Source: Sarcomyxa edulis (taxonomy: Eukaryota > Basidiomycota > Agaricomycetes > Agaricales > Mycenaceae). From it: DNA of 64,000 nt. Both the position numbers and the translations under genes were made by a program. Each line of letters starts with the position of its first letter. Position 1 is the stretch's first letter. The notes under the pieces are model-generated. The model was not told the DNA's origin, did not search any database, and was given only the letters and a program-made list of their open reading frames with translations. Where the stretch lies: the NCBI GenBank assembly GCA_009761415.1, contig QUOL01000004.1:1364001-1428000 (forward strand), read 5' to 3'. Below, in pieces: positions 25,105 through 36,879 of this stretch.

Positions 25105-26313
25105 CTAGTCAAACCGGAGGTCCTTCGACCAGTGCGAGGTCTTCTCAACATCATCCTTTAGCTGGTCAATCTTCGACTGGAAGATAGCGACCGAGTCCAA
25201 CCCCAATGGAACGCGGCCTGGGAGTTTCTCGAGTGTTGCAATCTCGAAGATAGCTTTGATCAGCTTCGCGGGGTCTCCGAGGGCGGGGTGCTCTCCAGTG
25301 ACCATGGTCTGGAAAGCCTCTCGGACCATGGCCGAGGGCAATGTTGGGTCCGAAGCGTAAGCGGGATGAGGTGTGATTTGAACGGCGTTGTTGGTTACCA
25401 CTAGAACAGAATGGGTCAGGGAATTCATTTCTGGTGCTGATATAAGGGACCTACTAGGAGTTTTGTACCATCCCGGGCAAAGCAGCGAAATCTGAGATTC
25501 TTGAGTCAGACAAATAGATCATACGAGAATAAAGTTGTACAGACCTGGATATTCCAATCGGGATGGAGCTCTTTCGCAAGCGATTCGGTCAAACCTTCGA
25601 AAGCTGTTATAGATAGATATAAATAGACGATTCAACCGAAAGATCGACCATGCAACATACCGAATTTGCTGATGGGAAGAAATATGTTAGAATCAACCAG
25701 AAAGAATAATGGTAAGGTATGACATACGCAGCACAGTAGTATCCAGCACCTGGTGTGGTGCCGACACCGAACATTGAGGAGATTTGCAAGAGTTTACCTC
25801 CAGCGGGTTTGTTTACATCGCGGAAGAATCTGATAGCCTCTGTAGAGACTGTTCGTGCTCCCCAGAACAAGACCTGCATTGCGGTATAAGTTCAACGAAT
25901 GAATGAGAGAACAAAATCGTGTACATACCTCGAATAGGTGACGGGCATCGGCATCAGGAGTACCCTCAACCTCAGCAATGATACCATAGCCAGCATTGTT
26001 AACCACGATGTCGATACGACCGAATACCTCTTCAGTCTTTTGGAACGCGGAGGTGATCTCCTCAGGCTTGGTGACGTCGAGTTTCAATACCAATAGCTGG
26101 TCCTTGCCGGCGTACTTGGTGGCGAGGTCAGAGATAACCTCTGGTTTACGGAGGGTCGCGACGACCTTGTCGCCCTGTTCCAGGGCGTACTCGGTGAGAA
26201 GACGACCGAAGCCGGTGGACGACCCAGTAACTGAGAGATTGAAAGGGCGTCAACGATGGTCAGGTTTAAGAGATTAGACTCAACTCACTGAACCAAACGC
26301 GGGGGGCAGACAT
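25105..26313 (-). CDS. Short-chain dehydrogenase/reductase
   Basis: Seven exons: 26313-26289, 26230-25929, 25873-25728, 25668-25661, 25603-25545, 25491-25455, 25400-25105; 290 aa. Classical Rossmann-fold oxidoreductase. It has the cofactor motif TGSSTGFG near the N-terminus, LKLDVT for adenine-ring contact, NNAGYG, the catalytic serine region LQISSMFGV and the catalytic Tyr-x3-Lys as YCAAK. The lysine is encoded in an 8-nt microexon (25668-25661). Without it the frame and the catalytic lysine are lost. The absence of an acidic residue directly after the first beta strand leaves NAD versus NADP open. Substrate unknown. Single-copy context, no cluster partner. Confidence 0.9.
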
Positions 26314-26633
26314 AGTGATAACAAAGAAGTTTCTGGGGGGGTTGTTATTGAGGGAGGATGTGGGTGGTAGTGAGGTTCAAGATACCCCAGGACGCGCTTT
26401 ATATGTGTGCAATAGTAAAGTGTTCCCAAGAGAACATACGTGCTTCTAAGGTTAGCTCGGTTAGATGATCTACTCAGGTTCGCACCTTCGCTAATTAGTC
26501 GCCAAGGGAGATTTTTGATCCCAGGAATATATTCTTAGAGAGGGACATACGATGCGTGTCCAGATTAGTTCAAGCCCTTCAAACACTGAAGCACGAAATC
26601 AGCTCACATCTTTGTTTCCTGGAACGCGCCCAT
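26314..26633. other. Intergenic
   Basis: Promoter side of the dehydrogenase. Nothing else seen. Confidence 0.45.
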
Positions 26634-26945
26634 ATGGATGCAGACTTATCACAGACTGGTTTTCATGCTAAAGAAGGGCGTTTCGCCAAAACTCGCCAGG
26701 GGATTGGACCTCGCGAGCAGATGAAATCAGAAAAAGTCTGGATTTTAGAGAAAAAGGTTAGTAAAGAATCTCGTATCCCGGAACGTCCTAACATCCATGG
26801 GAACGCACAAGCGGATCAAACACAATTTGATGCCGAAAACAAAAACCTAGCAGTCGAATGTTTTGAGAATGCCGATGGAAAGCTTGTCTTCACTGCGAGA
26901 CAGGGTCATGAATTCAAAAGGGACATGGATTGGGACCTTCAATGA
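26634..26945 (+). CDS. Possible small hypothetical protein
   Basis: An intronless frame of 103 aa from the ATG at 26634 (MDADLSQTGFHAK) to the TGA at 26943. The product is hydrophilic and Lys/Glu/Gln-rich with no repeats, signal peptide or domain recognised. The frame stays open upstream to a GTG, suggesting a longer or spliced N-terminus. Length alone is weak evidence. It could be a chance frame. Confidence 0.3.
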   Translation: MDADLSQTGFHAKEGRFAKTRQGIGPREQMKSEKVWILEKKVSKESRIPERPNIHGNAQADQTQFDAENKNLAVECFENADGKLVFTARQGHEFKRDMDWDLQ

Positions 26946-27802
26946 TCGTATTTTCTTGGAATCGGGACCGTGAAATAGACGGTTGAAATAAGCCTATGAG
27001 GCGGCCTAGGTAGCGACAGGTACGCGATTCGCGTCGAATACATCTGGGGATAACATGAGGATTTCTAGAAAATCTGTTCCGGTTTGGGCGACTCGCCAAG
27101 TCGACGACGTCCAGAGCTTTCGCGGTGTAGAGGTACCAGAAGGCAATCGAAGTACATATATGTCTACATGAGTCTCAACGTTGAACAGCAACGGTTCAGC
27201 AAGCGGCGTTGAGTTACCCGTTTGCCCTGCAATGCCAGATAGGAGAACCGCTCAATCTTCAATCTTCACGTTCAAAGGTATAGATTGCTTGACTGGTATA
27301 GTCGTTATTCAGAGATGATTCCGGTCCCTAGAGCAAGAGGCAAGAGGCAGAAGACACGTCGCGACACGTTGAACATACTCGGATTAACATTTTGCATCGA
27401 GAAACGACCCCGCAAAGGAAAACGAAAGAGAAGGTGCTCACTGTGATATGACCCGGTACGTAGATCTCAAACGCACGAGAACCTGAGACAACACGGGAAG
27501 AAGATAGAAGATTTCCGGTAGGAAGAAAGCCGATGTTGACTGTCGCGGTTTTGGACTGCGCGTGCCAGTGGATTCGCCGTGGAAAAATCGAGAGGAACTC
27601 AGATATTTCAAACTAGGCAAGTTGAACCTATGGATGATAGTTCATTGACACTGGTAACCAACACCCCGCCATGACTTGGTCTCGAGGGTCTTCTGTGGGT
27701 TTGATCCCCGTTCTTCTCAGAACCAGTCCACTTTGAAATGGTCAGCCTCCGACTCGGAGAGATCGCACAGATTGTCATCGACTTTTACAATTGCACCAAG
27801 AC
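26946..27802. other. Intergenic
   Basis: No supported gene or clear regulatory element. Confidence 0.45.
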
Positions 27803-29488
27803 ATGCCGTCCTTGAGAAATCTCTCCAAGCCACTCCTTCAACTTTTCCTACTCATCTGGTCTTGGCTGGTCCGAGGCTTTACCTTTGGTCGTAGGAGATC
27901 TGCACCGAAGCAGGGCACAGCAGAACTTCCTGTCAGCGCTGCCACCCATTCCTTGAATCCAGGTTCTTGCGACGCGTCTTCTGAAGAACAAGACATCCCA
28001 CCTAAGCGTGAGCTCATTTCGCCTATGTCAGAAAATCATGCTGATGGAAAAACAGTACTAGACACACCCCGCATCGATATCGACCAAACCGGATGGATCA
28101 CCGTGTCTGAACGAAGCCCTTTGAAAAAGAAGACTCACGCTGAGAAGAGTAAACAGCATGAGCTCGAACATCTTGTCAGCGAGATCCCTGCAATCGACTT
28201 TGGACGCGTCGGCAGTTCTTCGCCCACTCCAGGGTTGGGTCTTGTGTATCCCGATGAATTACTGGCAACCCTTTTCACTCCCATTCCATCTGAAGCGTCC
28301 CCTTCAATATATTCGACCCCGTTCGGATCACCTGCCTTGTCTCCTGTTTCCACGCCTGTCTCGCCGGCCTTGATGATGATGGAAAACCTAGCAATCGACT
28401 ACATCCAGGGACGCTTGCAGGAAACTAATATCCAAACACCTTCCAAGTCAATCAGTATTGGCGAACTTGGAAAACGTCGAGGTTTCAAGGGTGGACCATT
28501 GTTGACACCCCCGATCAACAAAAGACCATCCTACCTATCTCTGCCTTCACCGTCCAGCCCTCATGCCAGTCCCAGACAGTTCTCGAGTCCTCGAAGCCCA
28601 TTGGCCACAGTCACCAACCTCATTCGCACCGGCACACCCAAGGCTAGCAAGTTCTCACCGGTAATAATGATACCTTCCGATTACGAAGAAGTTTCTCAAG
28701 AGGAACAGGACTCCTACGACGAATTCGATCCTCTCGGCACTTGGGTGGACTCGTACTTTGCTCCGGACGTGACATCGGTCGTTGAGCCTTCTTCGAACCT
28801 CAACAACTTCGAGTCTTATGGTATCTCCGGTCTTGTCAAAACCAACAGTTCCTTCAGAGATGCGTGGAAGCAGGCCCCTCTGATTCGAAGGACCATGCGA
28901 ACGACTATCTACGACACCTCAATCTACGACGTACCTGAGGCGAGGAGAATAAGAAGACCAAGAAAGTTGCAATTCAAATCATCGACTGATCAGACACGAC
29001 ATATTCGACGAACTCAGAATTCCATGGACATCACGGTCATACCTCCTAGTGCTCCGTCCAGTCCAATAACGGAGGAGACTCCGATTCCGGACCTGCTTGA
29101 TGACGCTCCGCCCCAGCAACTCTCGACAAAACGCAAGTTTCCCAAGGTGGAACCGGGCTCGTTCGAAATCGTGGCCTTGTGCTCTCCGGTTCTTCCACTC
29201 CGTATTGCAAAACGAAGGGATTCCACGCTGGTCTCCTCTCAAACCGCACCCTGTCTCAATCGCCTCAAGAACCCTGCTACCAAGTCTGAGGTTGTTCGCG
29301 GCCTATCCACTGTCGACTCAAAGTCTAGCGCTGAATGTAGTAGCTCGCGACAACGAGGAGTGAAAGCCCTAGACGACATAATCGCCATGCTTGACGACTA
29401 CGATCTTGAATTCGAACAGCAGAAAGACGACGGGCCGTGGGGAAATACCAACAGGATGTCTACCTCGTTCACTGTTTGTGCCATGTGA
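27803..29488 (+). CDS. Hypothetical protein with N-terminal hydrophobic segment
   Basis: Single exon, 561 aa, from the ATG at 27803. Residues about 6-24 (LSKPLLQLFLLIWSWLVRGF) form a hydrophobic stretch followed by FGRRR, suggesting a signal anchor with a short N-terminus. The rest is hydrophilic and largely disordered, Ser/Pro-rich, with repeated S-P-x-S-P pairs. Short order-prone blocks occur, such as IDIDQTGWITVSE (about 92-104) and LGTWVDSYFAP. The C-terminus KALDDIIAMLDDYDLEFEQQ is acidic and probably helical. An intronless gene of this size is unusual for the window. No family recognised. Confidence 0.65.
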   Translation: MPSLRNLSKPLLQLFLLIWSWLVRGFTFGRRRSAPKQGTAELPVSAATHSLNPGSCDASSEEQDIPPKRELISPMSENHADGKTVLDTPRIDIDQTGWITVSERSPLKKKTHAEKSKQHELEHLVSEIPAIDFGRVGSSSPTPGLGLVYPDELLATLFTPIPSEASPSIYSTPFGSPALSPVSTPVSPALMMMENLAIDYIQGRLQETNIQTPSKSISIGELGKRRGFKGGPLLTPPINKRPSYLSLPSPSSPHASPRQFSSPRSPLATVTNLIRTGTPKASKFSPVIMIPSDYEEVSQEEQDSYDEFDPLGTWVDSYFAPDVTSVVEPSSNLNNFESYGISGLVKTNSSFRDAWKQAPLIRRTMRTTIYDTSIYDVPEARRIRRPRKLQFKSSTDQTRHIRRTQNSMDITVIPPSAPSSPITEETPIPDLLDDAPPQQLSTKRKFPKVEPGSFEIVALCSPVLPLRIAKRRDSTLVSSQTAPCLNRLKNPATKSEVVRGLSTVDSKSSAECSSSRQRGVKALDDIIAMLDDYDLEFEQQKDDGPWGNTNRMSTSFTVCAM

Positions 29489-29932
29489 AGAATCGAGATG
29501 TGTTAAATTGTATGTCACCTAGACACTATTAGGTGTATCCGCCTTTCTATCTTGATCCCGATTGTACATGTACACTTGATGTACACTGAAAAGCAACCGA
29601 GAAGTTTGACAAGAATTCTTGAGCAACGGCCTCGAAACGAAATACAACCAAATAACAAAGAGTACTTGGATGCATCACCGAACTTGTAGACCTGCATGAC
29701 ACGAGATTGTTGCAGTGACACGCCTAGGCTTCCCTATTCGCAACACGGCAGCGATAAATCCCACTAGAATTAAGTATTCCAATCTATACGGCGAGTGATT
29801 AATGAGTCGGTAGAAAAGTCAATCTGACATTCACATACCAGTCATACCACTGTGTCGATACATCATGATACTATCTTCTGCACAGACCTTCGAAAGCAGT
29901 CTTAGCGAGGATCCAAGAGCAGAAATCAGCGC
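29489..29932. other. Convergent 3' flanks
   Basis: Nothing recognised. Confidence 0.5.
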
Positions 29933-30987
29933 TTACAGGACAACACGAGTATCATTATCGATCTCACTCCATTCTCCCTCCGTATAGTAGATGACAATCG
30001 TGGATTGTGCGCGCACTACGGTAAAAGTCTCTAGGTGGTGATATTTGAGTCCCGTCATTGCGATTATATCCGCTACGTTCTCTTCATTTCGTTTGCAGAA
30101 ACGAACGAGGTTCAGAAGAGTCAAGTGCCGCAAAGCGCGAAGAGCAGAAAGAAGATCAGAAAACCATTGCTTGGACTCAAGTATTGACTGCAAAGTGGAT
30201 CAGCTTATGATGTAGACCAAATACGAAATGACTCAACTTGAACGGCATAGCTTTCGTCCATCCAAAGATGAACAAGCGACGGAAAGACCTTCCGCAATCG
30301 AGAAGAATCGATGCTACGTATATAACTGCTCGGAATCCGCAATCTTTCGACGGACGAAGTCGAGCAGGATATCGCAGAAATGTCTGGCGAGCTCGGACTC
30401 ATAGTCATGATCTCCAAACGGCGAATAGGACGCCCGTTCACGAGCGTTTCGACCCACGACATGGGCGCAGAGAGATTCTCGAGTTCGGGTAGACACGAAT
30501 GGTCTATGGTACACCCGAGACGTAACGAGCGCGAGAGTGTGAGCTCCTTCAGACTTGGCTGTCCGTTGAGGAAGGAAACGAGGTCATCTTCACAGGGAAG
30601 CTCGGAGTGAAACGAGTGAAGCTGAAAATAGCCTATGCAGTCTCGGAGGAACCACGAATGGGAGAGACAGAGATAAACTCGCAATATTCGGAGATTACCT
30701 GTACAACGAAGGGCGTTCCCGATGGCAGTGAGAGTTTCGTTGTTCTCTGGTACGTGCCTCGAAATTTCGAGTCGCCGGACTCTGTCCGCTAGATAAACGT
30801 TCCGGACCAGAGTGGTACAAATTTTGAAGACGTTGGTCTTGGATAGTACGAGGGTGCGGTAAAGCAAGTTAAGGGCGTGGTGAGAGACGACTTTGTTAAC
30901 GCGACATAATGCTAGTAAACCAGACAGATGTGTGTAATCCAGCTTGTCCAGAATGTCCAGGAGTATATCTATAGAAAGAGAGGCCAT
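29933..30987 (-). CDS. F-box/LRR-like protein
   Basis: Two exons: 30987-30238 and 30187-29933 (intron GTTGAG...GCAG), 334 aa. The N-terminus SIDILLDILDKLDYTHLSGLLALCRVNK (residues 4-31) is an F-box-like helix pair with the usual later LYRTLVL strand. Following it are leucine-rich stretches of irregular LRR type (VRRLEISRH, LRILRVYLCL, LKELTLSRSL, LRHLTLLNLVRF). Such proteins are large, fast-changing families in agaricomycetes and are presumed SCF ubiquitin-ligase adaptors. The substrate cannot be guessed. The F-box lacks the most typical L-P start, so Skp1 binding is inference. Confidence 0.75.
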
Positions 30988-31675
30988 TCTGAGGAGATTT
31001 GAGAAGCGAGGTAGTCTGCAGAGCTTCACGGCTTATAAGTAGTATATGATCATGATGGTCAGTATCAGCCTGGGATCATCGATCAAAACTTTGCACTGAT
31101 CGAAACCACACAGCCACGCCTCCTGGTACCTCTGATACCCTCATCCATCCAACATCCATCTCAAGTTCTAGCAAGTCCAGCATTCATTTCATCACAGGAA
31201 TTCATCTATATGCCTTGTGGGATTCCCGCTCCTGGACATTGCGCGGCGTCGTGGTACTTATCCAGACATCACTGCTCGGCCGGTAAGACCGTGGCTCGTA
31301 CTCAAGGATACTCGTTACTACGCCTACGCCTGTAATTCCCCGTCCGCACGATTGAGTTTTGGCTACGTCGTAAACAAGACCCTCGCTACCGCTCAAGGAG
31401 AGCTTGACACGCGTGAAGACTGCAGGCCTCACTGGGCGTCTGGTCTGACTCGTTCGCGGTTCTTGTCTCCGATTCCACGCCAGCTCAGGACTGAGGATAC
31501 TAGCTCAACAGCCTTCGTACTTGCTTTCGATGTAGAGGGTACCGCTCATGGATATATCAACACCTTGAATGGCTGTCCCGTGGCGAAGTACTCACTCCAC
31601 CCGCGATACTAAGTAATACTTACCTCCACGGAGCAAACCCACTTCACCCCATGGACGCAACACGACACGGAAAGG

Positions 31676-31683
31676 TATAAAGG
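31676..31683 (+). promoter_or_regulatory. TATA box (TATAAAGG)
   Basis: TATAAAGG lies 197 nt upstream of the ATG at 31873. This spacing is normal if the leader is about 165 nt. It suggests a strong focused promoter, common for secreted fungal proteins. Confidence 0.5.
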
Positions 31684-31773
31684 TAGACCATCTGGGGGCC
31701 CTCGTCCCCCAGCTGTGCTCATCTATCTCTTCGGTGCTGGTAACCCTAGAGTCGCATTCTTGCCTTCCACCGC

Positions 31774-31812
31774 CCTCACGACCTCTGACGACCTCTAACG
31801 AACTCTTGACGA
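31774..31812 (+). repeat. Four imperfect ACGA decamers in presumed 5' leader
   Basis: Repeats of the form CTCtnACGAM lie between the TATA box and the start codon of the secreted protein gene. Function unknown. Confidence 0.5.
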
Positions 31813-31872
31813 ATTATATTCTATTCCACTAAAATAACCATCCACCTCCCGGTAAAGAAAAGAAAGTAAACA

Positions 31873-32554
31873 ATGGTTCAAACGTCTTCTGCCCTTGTTA
31901 TCGCTACCGCTCTCGTGATCAGCGCCTCGTCTAGTTTCGCGACTCATCTGCGGTAAGCCAAGCAAGCCCTGACGTCGACGAAGCGCTCATCAATATCTGT
32001 GACTGTGAAACAGCCTCTCAGATATCACAGGCCTCTCACGAAGAGACCTCGAAGCCGTCAACCCCTCCTACCTACTCCGGCGTATCCCAGACTTGGAACT
32101 AGACGCTCGTGGTATCGCCGAGTTCGCTGATATCGTCGGACGCGAGGTTAATGAGTTGAACGAACGGGATATTCGAGAGACGTTGGTACATGTCTTGAAG
32201 AGATATCCGGATGATGGTGAAGGTGAATCGTCGGATGATAATGATGATCCGGAGATCATCGATAGCATCGAACGACGCGGTGTACTCGAAGGTGCTGATG
32301 CACTTCTTCCTCGTCGGAATCGGAAGGAATCAAAGCGGCAGACTCAACCTGTCAATATTGGCCGACGTGAGCCTCAGGTAGCTCCTCATCTTGATCCGCG
32401 GGTGATATACGGTCGTAGTCACCAAGGAGAGACGAAACGCAACAAGTCTAGAGTGAAGAGAGGTGGGAAGGGATCCGGAAAACGAACCGCATCGATATCC
32501 AAACCCGCCCCCTCCACGGCTCAGAAGACTTCAAAAGGGCCCTCACGAAGATGA
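31873..32554 (+). CDS. Small secreted protein, dibasic-rich
   Basis: Two exons: 31873-31952 and 32014-32554, 206 aa. The first about 24 residues (MVQTSSALVIATALVISASS, then SFA) form a clear signal peptide with an A-x-A-like end. The mature part has many dibasic sites: SRRD, LLRRI, LKRY, ERRG, PRRNR, SKRQ, GRRE, TKRN, VKRG and GKRT. These are typical of Kex2-type cleavage. Between two of them lies an ordered-looking block, IPDLELDARGIAEFADIVGR. An acidic DDGEGESSDDNDD stretch follows, and the C-terminus is very basic. No cysteines are evident in the mature part. It could be a repeat-poor pro-peptide precursor or a basic cell-surface protein. Function not recognised. Confidence 0.7.
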
Positions 32555-32884
32555 AGCAAGGAGCGACTAGGATGTTTACGACCTTCGAGTCCGAGGAGGC
32601 TCGGAAGGGTTATTATAATTTGTATGATAGCAAACCAAAAAAAACATGTGCGGTGCACTTTTGAAAGATGAGGGGGTGATGCGATCATCGAATAGTATGA
32701 GAGCAACATATATATCTAGTGGTAGCGATAGTGGTGGGAGATCCTAAGTTATAAGCAAATAATGAACAGTTTAGCATGCAAAATTATGCATCCTCCTTTA
32801 TAAAGGTAGTACAGGTGAGAAACGCCGCCAGCGATTGTGGACTAGGGACGTGTGTTCTATTAGTGGTGGTGAGTGAGGGTAGGA
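32555..32884. other. Convergent 3' flanks
   Basis: Nothing recognised. Confidence 0.5.
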
Positions 32885-34119
32885 TCACTGCTGTTTCTTT
32901 TCCTGCGATGATTGTATGGGTTTGATGTCCCGTAGAGGATCAAGAGCGGATGATGGTTGACGATAAGAGTTGCCGACACGGTCTGCCCATGTGAAGTACT
33001 GATAGTAGGGCGTTAGTGAGGTTCATTGGAAGAGCACGAATAGACTTACCTGTCCGTAGTTTACGGTGAAGTACATATGATGCAGCGTGTGATGCGCAGG
33101 ACCGTTGATAATCGTCTCGAGAGGGTGTCCTGTGATCATATCCGAGTCGTGGATCTTGAGACCATCGTCAGATGATAATTCCTCATAGGAACAACTGGCT
33201 AGACTTACCAAAATACTCCAGCAGTTAACGAAAACAAACATAGCAAGGTAGAGAATGCGATGCATAGGGAGAACGTAGATGATGATATGATATGGGAGCG
33301 ACTGGATGTATCCGTCGACGGGGTGGAAAGCATGGGAAGCAAATGGGCTGGGAACTGGAGATAACGGCATTAGAGAATCCGAAGAAGCACATAGGGGCAA
33401 ATCGAACGCACTGATCCATTTGTGATGAGGCTTGTGCAGAGCTCTGTAGATGGTGGGCCAGTGCAGCCACCGGTGAGCCCAGTAGATGCAAAAGTCGGTA
33501 AATAGCAAGAATCTAAGGTCGTGTGAGCACAGCCAAGACGTGCAGGTGTGGAGACTAGGACTCACATTGGCACGGAGGCAATCAGGTGAAGCCAGCCATA
33601 GTCATCTACATTCTCGTAGAGTTTCGTGTGACCCCGTACTTCGGCCAGAAACCAAGGTAGAGTCAAGGCGATCATACCGGGGAAAGCGCGCAGACTGCAC
33701 ATGATCTCCAATCGGACCTGGTCCTTGAGGAACTTGGGATGTCGCATCATTTCGTGGTTGAAGATGTATTTGAAGGATAGCCATGCAAAGAAGAAGTAAA
33801 GGAAAAGAATTCCGAGTGAGGTGAGTACGGTGAGTGTGAGCAGCTGTCTTAGGATGTAGTCACGCGGCCATGCTGATATTGCGGTCGTTGCAGATTGTGT
33901 GGCTGAGGAAGCGTATGAAGATAGAATGTCGTCTGGAGGTAGAGATGGATGGGGTAAGTATGAGACGAGGTGCGACCATGTTGAAACCGGGGCAATGATA
34001 GGAATTGAGGAGGAAGAGTTGTGGGATTGTATAGCAGATACAAAGGCCGAAAGAGGGACTAGATTTGCGTATACTTTGTCAAATACCAGACTGTCGCTGA
34101 TATCGAGAACGAGATCCAT
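32885..34119 (-). CDS. ERG3: C-5 sterol desaturase
   Basis: Five exons: 34119-33566, 33512-33412, 33354-33209, 33154-33050, 32998-32885; 339 aa. Introduces the C5-C6 double bond into the sterol B ring in late ergosterol synthesis; ER membrane, di-iron. Three histidine boxes are visible: HRWLH, HKPHH and HTLHH. Surrounding text fits ERG3: [57 protein letters not shown] and the closing [18 protein letters not shown]. Several membrane helices precede the first box. Length matches the family. No partner ergosterol gene lies nearby. All key residues are present. Confidence 0.95.
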
Positions 34120-34682
34120 GGTGGTTGAGGAAGAAGAGGTGGTTTAGCGCTGAGTTCCCTTTATAGTAACTCAAAATTGATCAGACCACTTGAGGTTTTT
34201 TAATTTCTGGTGCACGTGTTGGCCGAGGTCGTTTTCTTCGACATTAATGGGTAGCTTTTAGTGGCGTGTCCGGGTGAGCACTGCGCCATTTGTGCAACGC
34301 GTAAAACCGGTTAGTATCTATTGATAATTTCTTGGCTAGAAATTGTCTCTGGACCACTCCAGTCTACCCCAGAGTTTCCAATCGCGGGCAAAATACGAAA
34401 ATCAGTCACCCCAGATTACTCCACCGGTGCCACCAAATGCACCTCTCCTCCTCCCGAGTATAATGCTAAATACGACGCCCAAACGACGCCTCTGTGCTTC
34501 CTAAAGTTTGCTTAAAGTTCACTGGGTGTGCTCGGCATAACCGGTCCAGATCTCGGACCGGAAGCCATCTCCTCTAAACACCATCAAACATCCATCATGA
34601 TGATCCAAGACATATGCAGGACCTCCTTATGTTACGGCCATCGTGTCTGCGCCGTCCTTACTTCCCAGGAGACGCTGGAATC
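34120..34682. other. Divergent promoter region
   Basis: Separates ERG3 (minus) and an F-box gene (plus). No element recognised with confidence. Confidence 0.5.
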
Positions 34683-36461
34683 ATGAGAATATCATGTCCA
34701 GGCTTTCTCTCCGTTTCTCCAAAGGCTCGACTGGCACTACCTCCACGTGCGAACGACGCACAACATCACATTCCTGACGATGTCTTGTTCGAGATCACCA
34801 ACTATCTCTCCCCTAAAGACATCCTATCTCTCGTACTGATTGTAGGTTCTATCACTGCTAGTACACTTTCCAGAGTCTCACTCGGCACGCAAATAGTCCC
34901 GCCATGCCCACGCTATGTTCATCGGCAGACTGTACACCTCCGTGGAGCTTGAATCAAACGAGCATTGCAGGGTCACACTCGCCATGCTAGTGGACAACCC
35001 GCATCTTAGCTCTTGCATTCGAAACCTGTCTATTCAACCAAACCTTCTGACGGCAATGAACCACGAAAGGCCGTTGGATGAGAATTGGGTAGCCAATCGC
35101 ATCGAGATGATGGCACCGGCTTTGAAGCTCTTGGAAACTTTCTCTTGGAATGGTTTGGAGAGTCCAGAATCCATCTGGTTGTCACTGAAGAACTCGTAAG
35201 CTCGTTCAGCTCGCGGATGAATCAAGGCAATAATAGTTCGACCAGATGCCCTCGTCTGCGAAATATTGCCTGCAGTGTTGGTAAGAAGAGGCTCAAACCA
35301 CAGAGTCACGTACGCATCTCTCCTCGTCTCTTAGCCCATAACCTAACTCTACTCCCAGTTGTTCGACTTCGAGAACCTACTAAGTTTCTCTCTGACGCTC
35401 CAGAAGGGACGTTTTAGTTCACGTACGCCCGCTCATTCCAAATCTCACCATGTCCATAAACAATGACACTCCACAGATCTACATACCTTTCCGATCCTGA
35501 CCCGACTCCCTGACCGTCTCTGGCAAATGCTCGTACTTCGCTGTCCACATCTGACTGAACTAACCATCGACGTCTCGTATCGCTGGGCTCGACTCTGTGA
35601 TCTCGAACCCCTAATCCGCGGTCGTTGGCCACATCTACGGCGTTTATCCGTCGGGTGCATCCCGACGAACGAGTCTGGTCATCGGCATCCCCTGATGCCT
35701 TTCCTCGCAGCCCATCCAACTCTGGAAACACTCTCCGTCCCAGTGGATACCTACTTTCTGAAACAAATCGTCCTCGATGGTACCGCTCTCCCCCAACTAA
35801 GGACATACACAGGCTACTGGACGACTATCCACGGGCTACCACATCGTCACCTCCTCACGACGCTCTGCATAGCATCCAATGCATGTAGCGGAAAATCGCT
35901 CTTCGAAGTCTGTAACGCGCTCACCCTATTGACATCCCTACAATCCCTAAGTATCTGGCTGAGATTCGAGTCTGGCGACGTGCGGTGGGTGTACTTCCTC
36001 TTCGCTGCTTGCGCCTCAATCACGGACTTGAATATAATCTCGAATTCTCGATTTGTGACCGTGCGTAGAATCATTCTATCATCCCGTCGTCGATCTAATC
36101 AAATATTTCGCCACAGACAAAACTCTCCTTCATCTTCCAAATCCTCCCCTCCCTCAAATCGCTAAGCCTCACCAAGATCCCAAAACTCATGGGAGAAGAT
36201 ATGACGTGCACTGCCACGGAGCTCATATGTCGGAACGCTGGGATCGAAAACCTGTCCCTGCGGTTCGTCCGTCCTTGGAACTTTCCGCACCAAATTCGTC
36301 CGCGAGAGGTTGGTCGGTATAGTGTCGTCTCGAGAGACGAACATGGCTCTCCTGCTACGATGGACGTTAATGAATCGGGCGTGAATAAACTTGGGAAGAG
36401 GTTTACACGCTCGTATGTGTATGAGTTGCCTGAAGAGAGGGGGTTGGAGTCGTGGGTTTAG
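34683..36461 (+). CDS. F-box protein with LRR-like repeats
   Basis: Six exons: 34683-34841, 34897-35195, 35246-35309, 35359-35422, 35477-36060, 36117-36461; 504 aa. The F-box reads IPDDVLFEITNYLSPKDILS (about residues 30-50), then SRHAHAMFIGRLYTSVELES. That is the common basidiomycete layout. Irregular leucine-rich repeats follow (LRNIACSV, HLTELTIDVSYRW, HLRRLSVGC, TLETLSVPVD, SLKSLSLTKIP). Presumed adaptor of an SCF ubiquitin ligase, target unknown. The acceptor of exon 2 (AAATAG) was chosen because the first AG would put a stop in frame. The exon 4 donor GTACGC was chosen over a weaker one two codons upstream. Confidence 0.75.
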
Positions 36462-36879
36462 TCGAGTTGGCGTTGATGGTCTTGGGTGGATAATGTATGC
36501 ACAGTAAACTCTGGTCTGGAAGACAATGTACGATACATACCAATACGTGAAGTTCTTTAGTATTTTCGGTCCTTAGTTAGTCCTGTCTTCTGACGCGTCA
36601 ACCCATGCATAGGAAGGATAAAAGTGTCGTATTTTGGACGACCTTATTGCACGAGGATACATTTCCGAGTTCCGAGACGCGTGAGACGCGTTTCGGGATT
36701 CGGAGTTCGTCGCGTGCTCAACAACATCAGTATTTCCCTTCCTTCCCTCCCAGGTCTCTATTGTGTTCCCTCAAAGTTATGGATCATTTCTGGGGTACCC
36801 CACAACCAAAACTCGTCGAAAGTCCAAAATACCAATCGTCCTCACATTCTGGCACCCTTTTGCCGATAACCATCATCAT
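36462..36879. other. Intergenic before the tRNA
   Basis: No gene supported. Confidence 0.5.

Larger units (their letters stand above)
30988..31872. other. Intergenic with promoter of the secreted-protein gene
   Basis: No supported gene. It contains a TATA box at 31676-31683 and four imperfect decamers, CTCACGAC, CTCTGACGAC, CTCTAACGAA and CTCTTGACGAA, at 31774-31812 in the presumed 5' leader. Confidence 0.5.

Noticed and set aside
27640..27720. GGGTTTGATCCCC, tRNA T-arm-like
   Set aside because: No D arm, anticodon arm or matching acceptor strand upstream.
31217..31612. 131-codon plus-strand frame
   Set aside because: No ATG at its start, no family resemblance, and it lies in the promoter side of two genes.
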